This document shows, piece by piece, positions 1-7,494 of a stretch of 11,031 nt of DNA (positions are counted from its first letter, which is position 1; each line of letters opens with the position of its first letter). Source of the DNA: Chloroflexi bacterium RBG_19FT_COMBO_55_16 (GTDB lineage: Bacteria > Chloroflexota > Anaerolineae > Anaerolineales > UBA4823); contig MGOK01000116.1 of NCBI GenBank assembly GCA_001795335.1, forward strand, positions 7,577 through 18,607, in the 5' to 3' direction. A program made the translations under genes and the position numbers. Under the pieces are notes generated by a model. The model did not search any database. It was not told where the DNA came from and worked only from the letters and a program-made list of their open reading frames with translations.

Positions 1-836
1 ACCAGGTGTTCGAAACCCATATGCTCGGTCAGATAGAAGTCAACAAAACGGAAGGGAGGTACCAAATTGCCGCTGATCAGGTCTTCCCGGTTGAGCGCCC
101 AAACTTTAACGCCGCGTGGCGTGCGGTTAAAACCGTTGTTGACAACATCGTACATATCCGCGGCCAGGTAATAAGCATCCGGCCACAGTCCCATCTTGGG
201 GGAATCTGGGTAGAAATGCAGATTCCCGGCGTTGGTGCTGAGGGTATAGTAATACCAGAAGTTGCTGTCAAAATAAGGTACCTGCGTTGCGGGCGGCGGC
301 AGACCGTTCGATACGGCCACACACATATAATATGGACCGTTATCAATATTGTCGTAAGCCACATCCACCACTACCCACCGTTTAGCCAGGTGATCGTAGA
401 GCACGTAGGGCTGGCCGTGATGAAGCGCGCCCGCCTGAGTAGAACAGGCTGTATTGGTGTTACTGCTCGCCCAAAACTCGGCGAAAGTGGCGCTATCGTA
501 CAGAGTGCCATCCTTCTGGTAGATGGCGATCATCTTGTTGACGGCTTGCAGATAATGCGTGTGCCCGGCTGCGCCAGTGGTATCCGGCACCGCGCCGATC
601 ACCCGAGGATCGTTGATGTTCACATTCGTTGGATAGATATCGGGATCCGTCGGGTCATTATTCGGCCGCTGCACGCCTGGGAAGACATCTATAGGCGCTG
701 GCATCGGGGCTGTGATCGCCTCAGGTTCAACTGGGCCTTCATCTGACGCCAGGACCGCATTTTGCCCAGGCAAGGCCAGAGTCGTCAAGAGGAACAGGCA
801 GGCGATGAACAGGTTGAATAGCTTATGTGTCTTCAT
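1..836 (-). CDS. Secreted protein, probable beta-propeller-like extracellular protein (3' end beyond window)
   Basis: This open frame starts at an ATG at 834-836 and runs leftward without a stop to the window edge (278 complete codons). A Shine-Dalgarno GGAGGA lies 6 nt upstream. Residues 1-30 form a clear signal peptide: MKTHK, a hydrophobic core FNLFIACLFLLTTLAL, and a likely cleavage after AVLA, so the product is exported. After a Pro-rich stretch there is INDPRVIGAVPDTTGAAG (74-91) followed by HYLQAVNKMIAIY (94-106). Aromatic, Asp-rich segments follow, such as YVLYDHLAKRWVVVDVAY (144-161) and FYPDSPKMGLWPDAYYLA (208-225). From memory, this pattern of 'bring it to the audience, flowing D-x-W/WPDAYY' blades is common in large extracellular proteins of Chloroflexota and other phyla and suggests a beta-propeller, but I cannot name the family. 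The gene is divergent from the peptidase array. The antisense frame over the same stretch (6-746) is a shadow. Confidence 0.85.
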   Translation of the reverse strand, partial: MKTHKLFNLFIACLFLLTTLALPGQNAVLASDEGPVEPEAITAPMPAPIDVFPGVQRPNNDPTDPDIYPTNVNINDPRVIGAVPDTTGAAGHTHYLQAVNKMIAIYQKDGTLYDSATFAEFWASSNTNTACSTQAGALHHGQPYVLYDHLAKRWVVVDVAYDNIDNGPYYMCVAVSNGLPPPATQVPYFDSNFWYYYTLSTNAGNLHFYPDSPKMGLWPDAYYLAADMYDVVNNGFNRTPRGVKVWALNREDLISGNLVPPFRFVDFYLTEHMGFEHL

Positions 837-842
837 CTTAAA

Positions 843-848
843 TCCTCC
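843..848 (-). promoter_or_regulatory. Ribosome binding site of the left-edge secreted protein
   Basis: GGAGGA on the minus strand, 6 nt before the ATG at 836. It supports that start for a gene whose stop lies outside the window. Confidence 0.8.
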
Positions 849-1058
849 AAATGAACGACGAATATACGATTGACTAGTTCCATGGAAAATCAACGCAATT
901 TGTCGAGCGGCTCCAATTAATTCGACCCGTTCCGCATGTGAGCGTTTAACAGGTAAATTAACCATAATATGATATTGGACTCGCAACTCCCGACCCTAAT
1001 TGCTATTTATCCGTGCAAATCGGTTGAACCAGAGGTCTCATGCACGAAACTGAGCCCC

Positions 1059-1087
1059 TTAACCAGGATGAGAATTATATATATTAT
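1059..1087 (+). promoter_or_regulatory. Candidate promoter of the LysM/M23 array
   Basis: TTAACC (1059-1064; 4 of 6 matches to TTGACA), a 17-nt spacer, then TATTAT (1082-1087; 5 of 6 matches to TATAAT). A start near 1094 would give a leader of roughly 75 nt before the ATG at 1170. The surrounding AT-richness makes chance matches easy, so this is only a candidate. Confidence 0.35.
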
Positions 1088-1169
1088 AGCAAATTATGCG
1101 ATTAGGTCAAATTAAAAATAGCTGGTATTGTTGTTGCAACAGATTACTTTTTAAGGATAGAATTGCTCA

Positions 1170-2711
1170 ATGGCGCGCACATTTCTAACGCCCGCAAGAA
1201 TTCTTCTATTCGCTCTGGTATGGATTGCTGCTCTAGTGGCGTGTATCATTATCGCTTTTGCCGATAGTGGAGCCTGGCTAATTTCCGAAAAGCCGCGTTC
1301 TGAACCTAGCGAGGGAGGTCAGACCAACCAGACTGTTTTTCTGTCCTCCACGGTGTTGCCAGCCGCTCCAGCCTTAAGCCCTACCCCGGATGACCCTCAC
1401 CCTTTGCCCTCTTTGCGAACAGGAAGTGAGGAATACGTCGTCCAGCCTGGAGATACACTCAACCAGATCGCTCGCCGGTACGCGGTCAGCGTGAACGCCA
1501 TCGCCAAAGCCAACCGCCTGGACAATTCCGATTATCTGGATGTTGGTCAGGTATTGAGCATTCCAGCGCCTGAGCCGCAAGCGACCGGCCCAGACTTTAA
1601 GATTATCCCGGACTCCGAGCTGGTTTATGGGCCGACTAGCGCCTCCTTCGATGTGGCAGATTTCATCAAAGGCAGGGATGGGTACCTGGCTAATTATGAA
1701 GAATTAGTGGACGATCGCACCTTGAGCGGGGCAAAGATCGTGAAACGCGTCGCCGATGATTTTTCAGTGAACCCGCGCTTGCTCCTGGCAGTGCTGGAAT
1801 ACCGAAGCGGTTGGGTAACTCGACCTGACCCCGCCGAGGCAACCTTGGACTACCCGATCGGCGCGCCCGGAGAGTGGCGCAATGGGTTGTACTACCAGCT
1901 GGCCTGGGCTGCGGATAACCTCAACCGCGGTTACTATCTCTGGCGGGTCAATGGCATGGCAGCCTGGGTTCTTGCGGATGGCAACGCAATCCCGATCGCC
2001 CCGACGATCAATGCCGGTACGGCTGGCGTGCAGCACTTCTTTGCCCAGTTGCTAGACCGGAAAGACTGGCACCAGGCTGTCTCAGAAGAGGGCTTTTTCG
2101 CCACCTACAACGCCTTCTTTGGTTATCCATTTCAATTTGGATTTGATCCGCTCATCCCCGCGGATCTTTCCCAGCCATCGCTCCAACTGCCATTCGAAAC
2201 TGGAGAGACCTGGGCCTTCACTGGCGGTCCACACGGTGGTTGGGGCAGTGGATCGGCCTGGGCAGCCCTGGACTTTGCCCCACCGGGCGAGGCTCTCGGT
2301 TGTGTACAGAGCGACGCCTGGGTGGTCGCCGTCGCCGATGGCCTGGTCGTCAGGACTGGAAATGGCGACGTTATCCAGGATCTGGATGGAGATGGACTCG
2401 AACAGACAGGTTGGACGATGCTTTACATGCATGTGGAAAACCGCCAGCGGGTCAGCCCGGGAACGTATCTAAAGGCTGGAGAACGCGTTGGCCATCCTTC
2501 TTGCGAGGGCGGAGTCTCTACGGGGACCCATCTGCACCTGGCCCGCCGTTATAATGGGGAATGGATCCCGGCTGATCAGTCACTGCCGTTTGTTATAGAC
2601 GAATGGGTGTCTGTCGGGCTGGGTAATGAATATGACGGTTACCTTCAGAAAGATGGCAAAACAATCGAAGCCTGGGAGGGTCGTAGTTCCAAAAATGCGA
2701 TCGAACGCTAG
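1170..2711 (+). CDS. Membrane-anchored LysM / SLT-like / M23 metallopeptidase, paralog 1
   Basis: A 513-aa cell-wall-type hydrolase, first of four tandem paralogs. Residues 10-31 (ILLFALVWIAALVACIII...) form one hydrophobic segment, so the protein is probably a type II membrane anchor facing outward. A Ser/Pro-rich linker leads to a LysM (about 88-132: YVVQPGDTLNQIARRY ... GQVLSIP), which binds N-acetylglucosamine polymers such as peptidoglycan. Residues 143-320 form a helical domain resembling a lysozyme/SLT fold (NPRLLLAVLEYRSGW, 201-215; NAGTAGVQHFFAQL, 281-294) but without the usual catalytic Glu. Residues 338-470 are the M23 peptidase. Likely zinc ligands are H355, D368 and H456; H421 and H454 are likely catalytic. 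The H-x12-D spacing matches LasA/beta-lytic (M23A) enzymes rather than the H-x3-D of LytM types. C378 and C445 are conserved in all four paralogs and may form a disulfide. A DLDGDG loop (404-409) sits inside the domain. AAGGAT at 1153-1158 supports the start. The substrate is unknown. Confidence 0.9.
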   Translation: MARTFLTPARILLFALVWIAALVACIIIAFADSGAWLISEKPRSEPSEGGQTNQTVFLSSTVLPAAPALSPTPDDPHPLPSLRTGSEEYVVQPGDTLNQIARRYAVSVNAIAKANRLDNSDYLDVGQVLSIPAPEPQATGPDFKIIPDSELVYGPTSASFDVADFIKGRDGYLANYEELVDDRTLSGAKIVKRVADDFSVNPRLLLAVLEYRSGWVTRPDPAEATLDYPIGAPGEWRNGLYYQLAWAADNLNRGYYLWRVNGMAAWVLADGNAIPIAPTINAGTAGVQHFFAQLLDRKDWHQAVSEEGFFATYNAFFGYPFQFGFDPLIPADLSQPSLQLPFETGETWAFTGGPHGGWGSGSAWAALDFAPPGEALGCVQSDAWVVAVADGLVVRTGNGDVIQDLDGDGLEQTGWTMLYMHVENRQRVSPGTYLKAGERVGHPSCEGGVSTGTHLHLARRYNGEWIPADQSLPFVIDEWVSVGLGNEYDGYLQKDGKTIEAWEGRSSKNAIER

Positions 2712-4290
2712 GGGCCTGCACTACCCCAAGGTAAGGTATTTAATAACCATTCTCCTCCTCCTTGGGCTGGTTAGTTTGGCCTGCTCACTAAGCCCGCGCC
2801 CCGCTTCAGATCCGTTCTTTAACCCTCCGGGTGGGGTGAATAATCCGACGGATGCTCCACCAGAGACCTTAATCCCTTTTTTTGCGACTCCTACCCTGGC
2901 ACTTTCTAATTCAACGCCAGATCCACCAGCTGCGCCTACCGAGACAACCACCCCGACGCCTCCCCTGGTTAATACAACGCCCATCTTGTATTACACTCAG
3001 GCTGGGGATACTTTGCCTGTTGTAGCAGTACGGTTTGGTGTCGATCCCTCCGAGATCACTTCCCCAAATCCAATCCCCCCAACTGCTTTATTCAATCCTG
3101 GCCAGCTACTCATCGTTCCACATCGCCTGGCAAATACCACCTCATCGCAGCATTTGATGCCAGACAGCGAAGTAGTCTATTCTCCCTCCTCCCTCGATTT
3201 CGATGTGGCAGCTTTTGCCGACCAAGCCGGAGGGTATCTGAGCACCTTTAAGCAGTACCTGGCCAGCACAGGGATGACCCCCGGCCCGCAGGTCGTAGCC
3301 CGCGTGGCAATTGAGAATTCAATCAACCCGCGCCTCCTGCTCGCCCTCTTGGAGTACCAGAGTGGTTGGGTTTATGGCCAACCAACCGACCTGGCTCAGA
3401 CTGATTACCCCATGGGAAGGGTCGACTTAAAGGAGAAGGGGTTTTACCAGCAGCTGGCCTGGGCTGTCACCCAGTTGTCGATCGGTTATTATGGCTGGCG
3501 CGAAGGGCGCCTCACCGAGATAAATTTCTCCGATGGAGTCACAGCGCGACTGGCTCCAGACCTGAACGCTGGCACTGCGGCGTTGCAATACTACTTCGCT
3601 CAGCTCTACAATAGCCAGGGGTGGATCCAGGCCTTGGACCCACAAACTGGTTTCCCGGCCTTCTATGAGAATATGTTTGGCAGCCCCTGGGTACGCGCTT
3701 TGACCGTCGAGCCTCTCTACCCTCCCGACCTGGTGCAGCCTCCGCTCAGCCTGCCCTTCATGGTCAACCAGATCTGGGGCTACACCGGCGGCCCGCATGG
3801 CGCCTGGGAACGGGATGGTGCCTGGGCGGCTATCGACTTCGCTCCCGGCAGCCTAGAATCTGGCTGTGTTGAAACCGAAGTTTATACCATAGCCTCAGCT
3901 CCGGGATTGGTGGTGCGTTCCGAGAATGGCGTCGTCGCTCTGGACCTGGACGGCGATGGGCGCGAGCAGACCGGCTGGGTGTTGATTTTCCTGCACATTG
4001 CCAAGCAGGGGCGCATCGCCACTGGACAATGGGTAGAGGCCGGCGATCCGCTTGGCCACCCCTCCTGTGAAGGCGGGTTTTCCACCGGCACCCATATTCA
4101 TCTTGCCCGCAAATACAACGGCGAATGGATCGTCGCCGATGGCCCCTTGCCTTTCGTTCTTGGCGGGTGGACCGTCCATGCTGGAGAGAGGCCTTATGAA
4201 GGCACCTTGACGCGCGGCGACCAGACGATTCGCGCTAATCCGCTCAGCCCTTTCTCCTCTCGCATCATCCGTCGCGCTGGCGATCCATAA
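2695..4290 (+). CDS. LysM / SLT-like / M23 metallopeptidase lipoprotein, paralog 2
   Basis: 531 aa from the chosen ATG at 2695, overlapping the end of paralog 1 by 17 nt. The frame also has ATGs at 2626 and 2653. I prefer 2695 because it puts a normal signal peptide at the N-terminus (KVRYLITILLLLGLVSLAC, Cys30 as probable lipid-modified residue), reduces the overlap, and has GGGAGGG at 2674-2680, although the 14-nt spacing is long. After the Cys comes a Pro/Thr-rich linker (about 35-95), a LysM (about 97-142, starting ILYYTQAGDTL), the SLT-like helical domain (about 155-330; NPRLLLALLEYQSGW, NAGTAALQYYFAQLY) and the M23 domain. Predicted ligands and catalytic residues are H368, D381, H434, H467 and H469, in the LasA-like H-x12-D arrangement. 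The conserved Cys pair is C391/C458, and DLDGDG is at 417-422. It is probably exported, lipid-anchored and translationally coupled to paralog 1. It is closest in wording to paralog 3. Confidence 0.88.
   Translation: MRSNARGLHYPKVRYLITILLLLGLVSLACSLSPRPASDPFFNPPGGVNNPTDAPPETLIPFFATPTLALSNSTPDPPAAPTETTTPTPPLVNTTPILYYTQAGDTLPVVAVRFGVDPSEITSPNPIPPTALFNPGQLLIVPHRLANTTSSQHLMPDSEVVYSPSSLDFDVAAFADQAGGYLSTFKQYLASTGMTPGPQVVARVAIENSINPRLLLALLEYQSGWVYGQPTDLAQTDYPMGRVDLKEKGFYQQLAWAVTQLSIGYYGWREGRLTEINFSDGVTARLAPDLNAGTAALQYYFAQLYNSQGWIQALDPQTGFPAFYENMFGSPWVRALTVEPLYPPDLVQPPLSLPFMVNQIWGYTGGPHGAWERDGAWAAIDFAPGSLESGCVETEVYTIASAPGLVVRSENGVVALDLDGDGREQTGWVLIFLHIAKQGRIATGQWVEAGDPLGHPSCEGGFSTGTHIHLARKYNGEWIVADGPLPFVLGGWTVHAGERPYEGTLTRGDQTIRANPLSPFSSRIIRRAGDP
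2989..3008 (+). repeat. 20-nt exact repeat in the LysM start of paralogs 2 and 3 (copy 1)
   Basis: TATTACACTCAGGCTGGGGA, encoding YYTQAGD, occurs here and again at 4572-4591. A second shared run, GGGTATCTGAGCACCT, lies in the SLT-like domains of both genes. The repeats fit recent duplication or gene conversion between these two paralogs. Confidence 0.7.
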
Positions 4291-4316
4291 AGACCCTGAA
4301 GTTTTTTATTGTCAAT

Positions 4317-5915
4317 ATGCCTAAAAAATACTTACCTGGGTTGTGGCGGAAGTCAATTGGGTTTTTCTTTCTTGTGGGAACATTATTTCTTTGGCAAAGG
4401 TCAGTAGTTCTGCCCGCGCAGCCGGCCTCTCCTCGTTCCCCCCGGCTTCCCGGCGTCCAAGCTCCCCTTTTCCTCTCGTACCCCACGTCCCCGACCCCCT
4501 TCTCTCCTAATCCATCCGCATCTCCGACAGCCCTGACCCCCAACACCCCGGCGCCACCTGTCCCTTTGCTTTATTACACTCAGGCTGGGGACACATTGCT
4601 GGCAATCGCGGCTCGTTTCCGATTGCTTCCAGAAAATATCCTCCTTCCCAAGCAGGTTTCATCGACTGAACTGCTCGACCCAGGGATGGCATTGATCATC
4701 CCCGGGTACTCTACAGACTCTATAGCTGCTCGGCGCCTGTTGCCGGATAGTGAAGTAGTCTTTTCCCCTTCGGCAGTCGGTTTTGACATCGCAGGTTATA
4801 TCGCTCAAGCAGGGGGGTATCTGAGCACCTATCGCGAGTACTTGCGCAGTACAGGTTGGACCAGCGGAGCGGAGATTGTTGGGCGCGTCGCCCTGGAAAA
4901 TTCGGTCAACCCGCGCCTGTTGCTTTCCCTGCTGGAATACCAGTGTGGGTGTGTGCTCGGCCCCCTCGCTGAGGGAGTGGCAGAAGATCACCTGTTAGGG
5001 GTCAACACTCGCGTGCGCCAAGGTCTTTACCGGCAGTTGGGTTGGGCTGTCAATCAACTTTCCCTGGGTTATTATGGGTGGCGAAATGGCCTGGTTACAG
5101 AATTGTATTTTGTCGATGGCGAGGCATTCCACTTAGCGCCGGATTTGAATGCCGGCAGTGTTGCCCTGTCATATTTCTTCGCCCAACTCTACGATTATCA
5201 GGACTGGCGGCATGTTTTAGACCCAGAGCAGGGCTTCCCGGCCCTGCACCAGCGCATGTTCGGGGACCCCTGGCGGCGGGCTAGATCGGTAGAGCCTCTA
5301 TATCCACCAGGATTGGCCCAACCCGAGTTGATCTTACCGTTCACGCCAGGCAAAGTCTGGAGTTACACCAGTGGTCCGCATAAAGCCTGGGAGACCGATG
5401 GCGCTCTGGCTGCCCTGGATTTCGCCCCCGCCAGCGAAAAAGATGGTTGTGTCCGATCTGATGCCTGGGCCGTAGCCGTTGCCGATGGACGCGTCGCCCG
5501 CGCGGAGCATGGCGCGGTTATCTTAGACCTTGATGGCGATGGACGTGAACAGACCGGTTGGGCGATCCTCTACATGCACGTCGAAAGCCGCGACCGCGTG
5601 GCTGCGGGCACGGATCTGCGCGCCGGCGACCCGATCGGCCATCCTTCCTGTGAGGGTGGCCCAGCCAGCGGTTCGCATCTGCATATCGCCAGGAAGTATA
5701 ATGGAGAATGGATCCCTGCCGACGGTGCCCTGCCATTTGTCTTAGACGGATGGGTGGTGCACGCCGGCTATAAGCCTTATGAGGGCACGCTCACCAAGGG
5801 TGACCTGACCATTGTGGCGAATCCCTATACGCCTTCCCAGGCCTTCATCAGCCGTCCAGCCGAGGACACCCCCGCCGGTCGGAAGTTTAACCGTAGTTTA
5901 TTATGGTACGAATGA
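4317..5915 (+). CDS. Membrane-associated LysM / SLT-like / M23 metallopeptidase, paralog 3
   Basis: 532 aa, 26 bp after paralog 2. The N-terminus MPKKYLPGLWRKS then GFFFLVGTLFLW is a signal anchor, or a signal peptide cut near LPAQPA (32-37). No lipobox Cys is present. A Pro/Ser/Thr-rich linker (38-83) precedes a LysM (about 85-129) that begins with the same YYTQAGDTL as paralog 2, identical over 20 nt of DNA. The SLT-like domain (about 140-318) keeps NPRLLLSLLEY but then reads QCGC where paralogs 1 and 2 have R/Q-SGW, adding two Cys (210, 212). The M23 domain has H355, D368, H421, H454 and H456, the common Cys pair C378/C445, and DLDGDG at 404-409. No clear Shine-Dalgarno precedes the ATG, so it may depend on translation of the upstream gene. 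The tail after about residue 503 is longer than in the others. Confidence 0.88.
   Translation: MPKKYLPGLWRKSIGFFFLVGTLFLWQRSVVLPAQPASPRSPRLPGVQAPLFLSYPTSPTPFSPNPSASPTALTPNTPAPPVPLLYYTQAGDTLLAIAARFRLLPENILLPKQVSSTELLDPGMALIIPGYSTDSIAARRLLPDSEVVFSPSAVGFDIAGYIAQAGGYLSTYREYLRSTGWTSGAEIVGRVALENSVNPRLLLSLLEYQCGCVLGPLAEGVAEDHLLGVNTRVRQGLYRQLGWAVNQLSLGYYGWRNGLVTELYFVDGEAFHLAPDLNAGSVALSYFFAQLYDYQDWRHVLDPEQGFPALHQRMFGDPWRRARSVEPLYPPGLAQPELILPFTPGKVWSYTSGPHKAWETDGALAALDFAPASEKDGCVRSDAWAVAVADGRVARAEHGAVILDLDGDGREQTGWAILYMHVESRDRVAAGTDLRAGDPIGHPSCEGGPASGSHLHIARKYNGEWIPADGALPFVLDGWVVHAGYKPYEGTLTKGDLTIVANPYTPSQAFISRPAEDTPAGRKFNRSLLWYE
4572..4591 (+). repeat. 20-nt exact repeat in the LysM start of paralogs 2 and 3 (copy 2)
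   Basis: Second copy of the run at 2989-3008, at the same codon phase and the same place in the LysM domain. Confidence 0.7.
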
Positions 5916-7411
5916 AGCGAAATCAGACTGTATCTGTAATTGTGCTTGCTTTTCTCCTGGCTGGTCTGCTAGTCAGCGCCTGCCAGCCGCAGCCTGCCTC
6001 CCTCGGCCTGGTTGCTCCCGATGCACAAGCAGAATCTACTGCCCAGGAGCCTCAGTCTCCGGCTTCGCTGGCCACGCCTCTGCCGGTCCGCCCGGCATAT
6101 GCTCCGGGTGAGCTGGTGGATTATGCAGTCCAGACGGGGGATACCCTGCCAGCCCTGGCGCGTCACTTCAACACCCGCGTCGAGGAGATTCGCGCCGCTA
6201 ACCCGGTCATCCCCCAGGATGCGACTACCCTCCCGCCGGGAATGCCGATGAAAATTCCGATTTATTACGCACCGCTGTGGGGCTCACCATTTAAGATCCT
6301 GCCGGATAGCCTGTTTGTCAATGGACCAGCTCAAAGAGATTTCGATACGCGTGCCTTTGTCGCCGGTCATCCTGGCTGGTTGAATGGGTATGGTGAGTAC
6401 GCCGCGGATGCCAACCGCAGCGGAGCTGAGATCGTCGATCTGGTTGGTCGCAACTTCAGCGTTAGCCCGCGCCTGCTGCTGGCCTTGCTCGAATACCAGG
6501 CTGGCGCCTTGACCCTCCCCACCTCACCCGGCGGGATCGAGCCATACTTCCTGGGTAAGGTTGACCGTGGACATAGGGGTTTATATCTGCAGCTGGTATG
6601 GGCTGCGAACGCTCTCAATAATGGCTATTATGACTGGCGCACCGGGGAGCTGCAGTCTATCCTCCGCCAGGATGGCACCCTGGAGCGCCCAGACCCCTGG
6701 CAGAACGCCGCCACTGTCAGTCTGCAATCCTACTTCGCCAACCTGTTCTCAGTGGAAAATTACACAGCCGCCAGCGGTCCTGACGGGATAGCCAAAACCT
6801 ACCGGGATCTGTTCGGCGACCCCTGGTTGGTAGACCAGCCCCACCTCCCGGGCAGCCTGGCTCAACCTTCGTTCGTGCTTCCGTTCGAACCTGGGAAAAC
6901 CTGGGCTTTGACGGGTGGCCCACATACTGGGTGGGGTACGGGTTCGCCGCTGGCTGCGCTTGACTTCGCCCCGCCGGCGGTCGTCGGCGGCTGTGTTCCC
7001 ACCAGCGAGTGGGCCACCGCAGTCGCTCCGGGGTTGGCGGTGCGTTCTGAGCCTGGGATCGTCGTGCTCGACCTGGACAGCGATGGCGACGAGCGCACAG
7101 GGTGGGTTGTCTTTCACTTACACGTGGGCACAGAAGGTCGTGTGGCAGTTGGGACGCGACTGGAAACCGGCGACTCGTTGGGCCATCCCTCTTGTGAGGG
7201 GGGAAAGAGCACCGGAACGCACATCCACCTGGCGCGCAAATACAATGGCGAGTGGATTCCCGCCGATGGGCCGCTGGCCTTTAACCTGGAGGGTTGGGTC
7301 GCATCCAATGGCGTAGCGCCTTACCGCGGTACTCTGACGCGCTTCTCACGCACCATAACCGCCTGCGAATGCTCCGACGCCGATAGCTTTATTACCGCGG
7401 GGGAGCGTTAG
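5903..7411 (+). CDS. LysM / SLT-like / M23 metallopeptidase lipoprotein, paralog 4
   Basis: 502 aa from ATG 5903, overlapping paralog 3 by 13 nt. An in-frame ATG at 5912 forms a classic ATGA stop/start overlap and is an equally good start (499 aa); neither has a clear ribosome binding site, consistent with translational coupling. A lipoprotein signal is clear: VSVIVLAFLLAGLLVSAC with Cys27 (lipobox VSAC). A linker (28-70) precedes a LysM (about 73-118, YAVQTGDTLPALARHF). The SLT-like domain (about 130-305) is the most diverged: LLALLEYQAGAL replaces the SGW motif, and NAATVSLQSYFANLF replaces NAGT. The M23 domain keeps all key residues (H341, D354, H407, H440, H442), the Cys pair C364/C431 and a DLDSDG loop (390-395). 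An ACEC near the C-terminus adds two further Cys. It is the last gene of the array; no convincing terminator is seen after it. Confidence 0.9.
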   Translation: MVRMKRNQTVSVIVLAFLLAGLLVSACQPQPASLGLVAPDAQAESTAQEPQSPASLATPLPVRPAYAPGELVDYAVQTGDTLPALARHFNTRVEEIRAANPVIPQDATTLPPGMPMKIPIYYAPLWGSPFKILPDSLFVNGPAQRDFDTRAFVAGHPGWLNGYGEYAADANRSGAEIVDLVGRNFSVSPRLLLALLEYQAGALTLPTSPGGIEPYFLGKVDRGHRGLYLQLVWAANALNNGYYDWRTGELQSILRQDGTLERPDPWQNAATVSLQSYFANLFSVENYTAASGPDGIAKTYRDLFGDPWLVDQPHLPGSLAQPSFVLPFEPGKTWALTGGPHTGWGTGSPLAALDFAPPAVVGGCVPTSEWATAVAPGLAVRSEPGIVVLDLDSDGDERTGWVVFHLHVGTEGRVAVGTRLETGDSLGHPSCEGGKSTGTHIHLARKYNGEWIPADGPLAFNLEGWVASNGVAPYRGTLTRFSRTITACECSDADSFITAGER

Positions 7412-7494
7412 ATCAGGCTAGCATTCCTTGTCAGTCGCTCTAGTTTTCTCTCGACAAGCAAACCCCAAACCAATATCAATAAAATCAAATATTG

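Larger units (their letters stand above)
837..1169. other. AT-rich divergent intergenic region
   Basis: About 333 bp between two divergent genes, with no credible coding frame. It must hold the leftward promoter of the secreted-protein gene and the rightward promoter of the peptidase array. It is AT-rich, especially 1072-1125. Small symmetric elements are visible: GGTT-G-AACC at 1022-1030, and an imperfect inverted repeat GGTCTCA (1034-1040) / TGAGCCC (1051-1057) with one mismatch and a 10-nt loop. Both lie just upstream of the best rightward promoter candidate and could be protein-binding sites. I found no convincing leftward -35/-10 pair. Confidence 0.6.

Noticed and set aside
6..746. A 246-codon plus-strand frame at the left edge
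   Set aside because: It lies antisense to a minus-strand frame with a signal peptide, ribosome binding site and coherent domain composition; its own translation looks random.
950..1010. TTGGAC (975-980) with TAATTG as a promoter of the array
   Set aside because: The -10 match is poor and would give a long leader; the pair at 1059/1082 is better.
2626..2694. Upstream ATGs (2626, 2653) for paralog 2
   Set aside because: They add a polar tail before the signal peptide and overlap paralog 1 by 59-86 nt; the start at 2695 gives a normal lipoprotein signal.
7428..7458. CTTGTC/GACAAG inverted repeat after paralog 4 as a terminator
   Set aside because: The stem is only 6 bp with a 19-nt loop, and no T-run follows.
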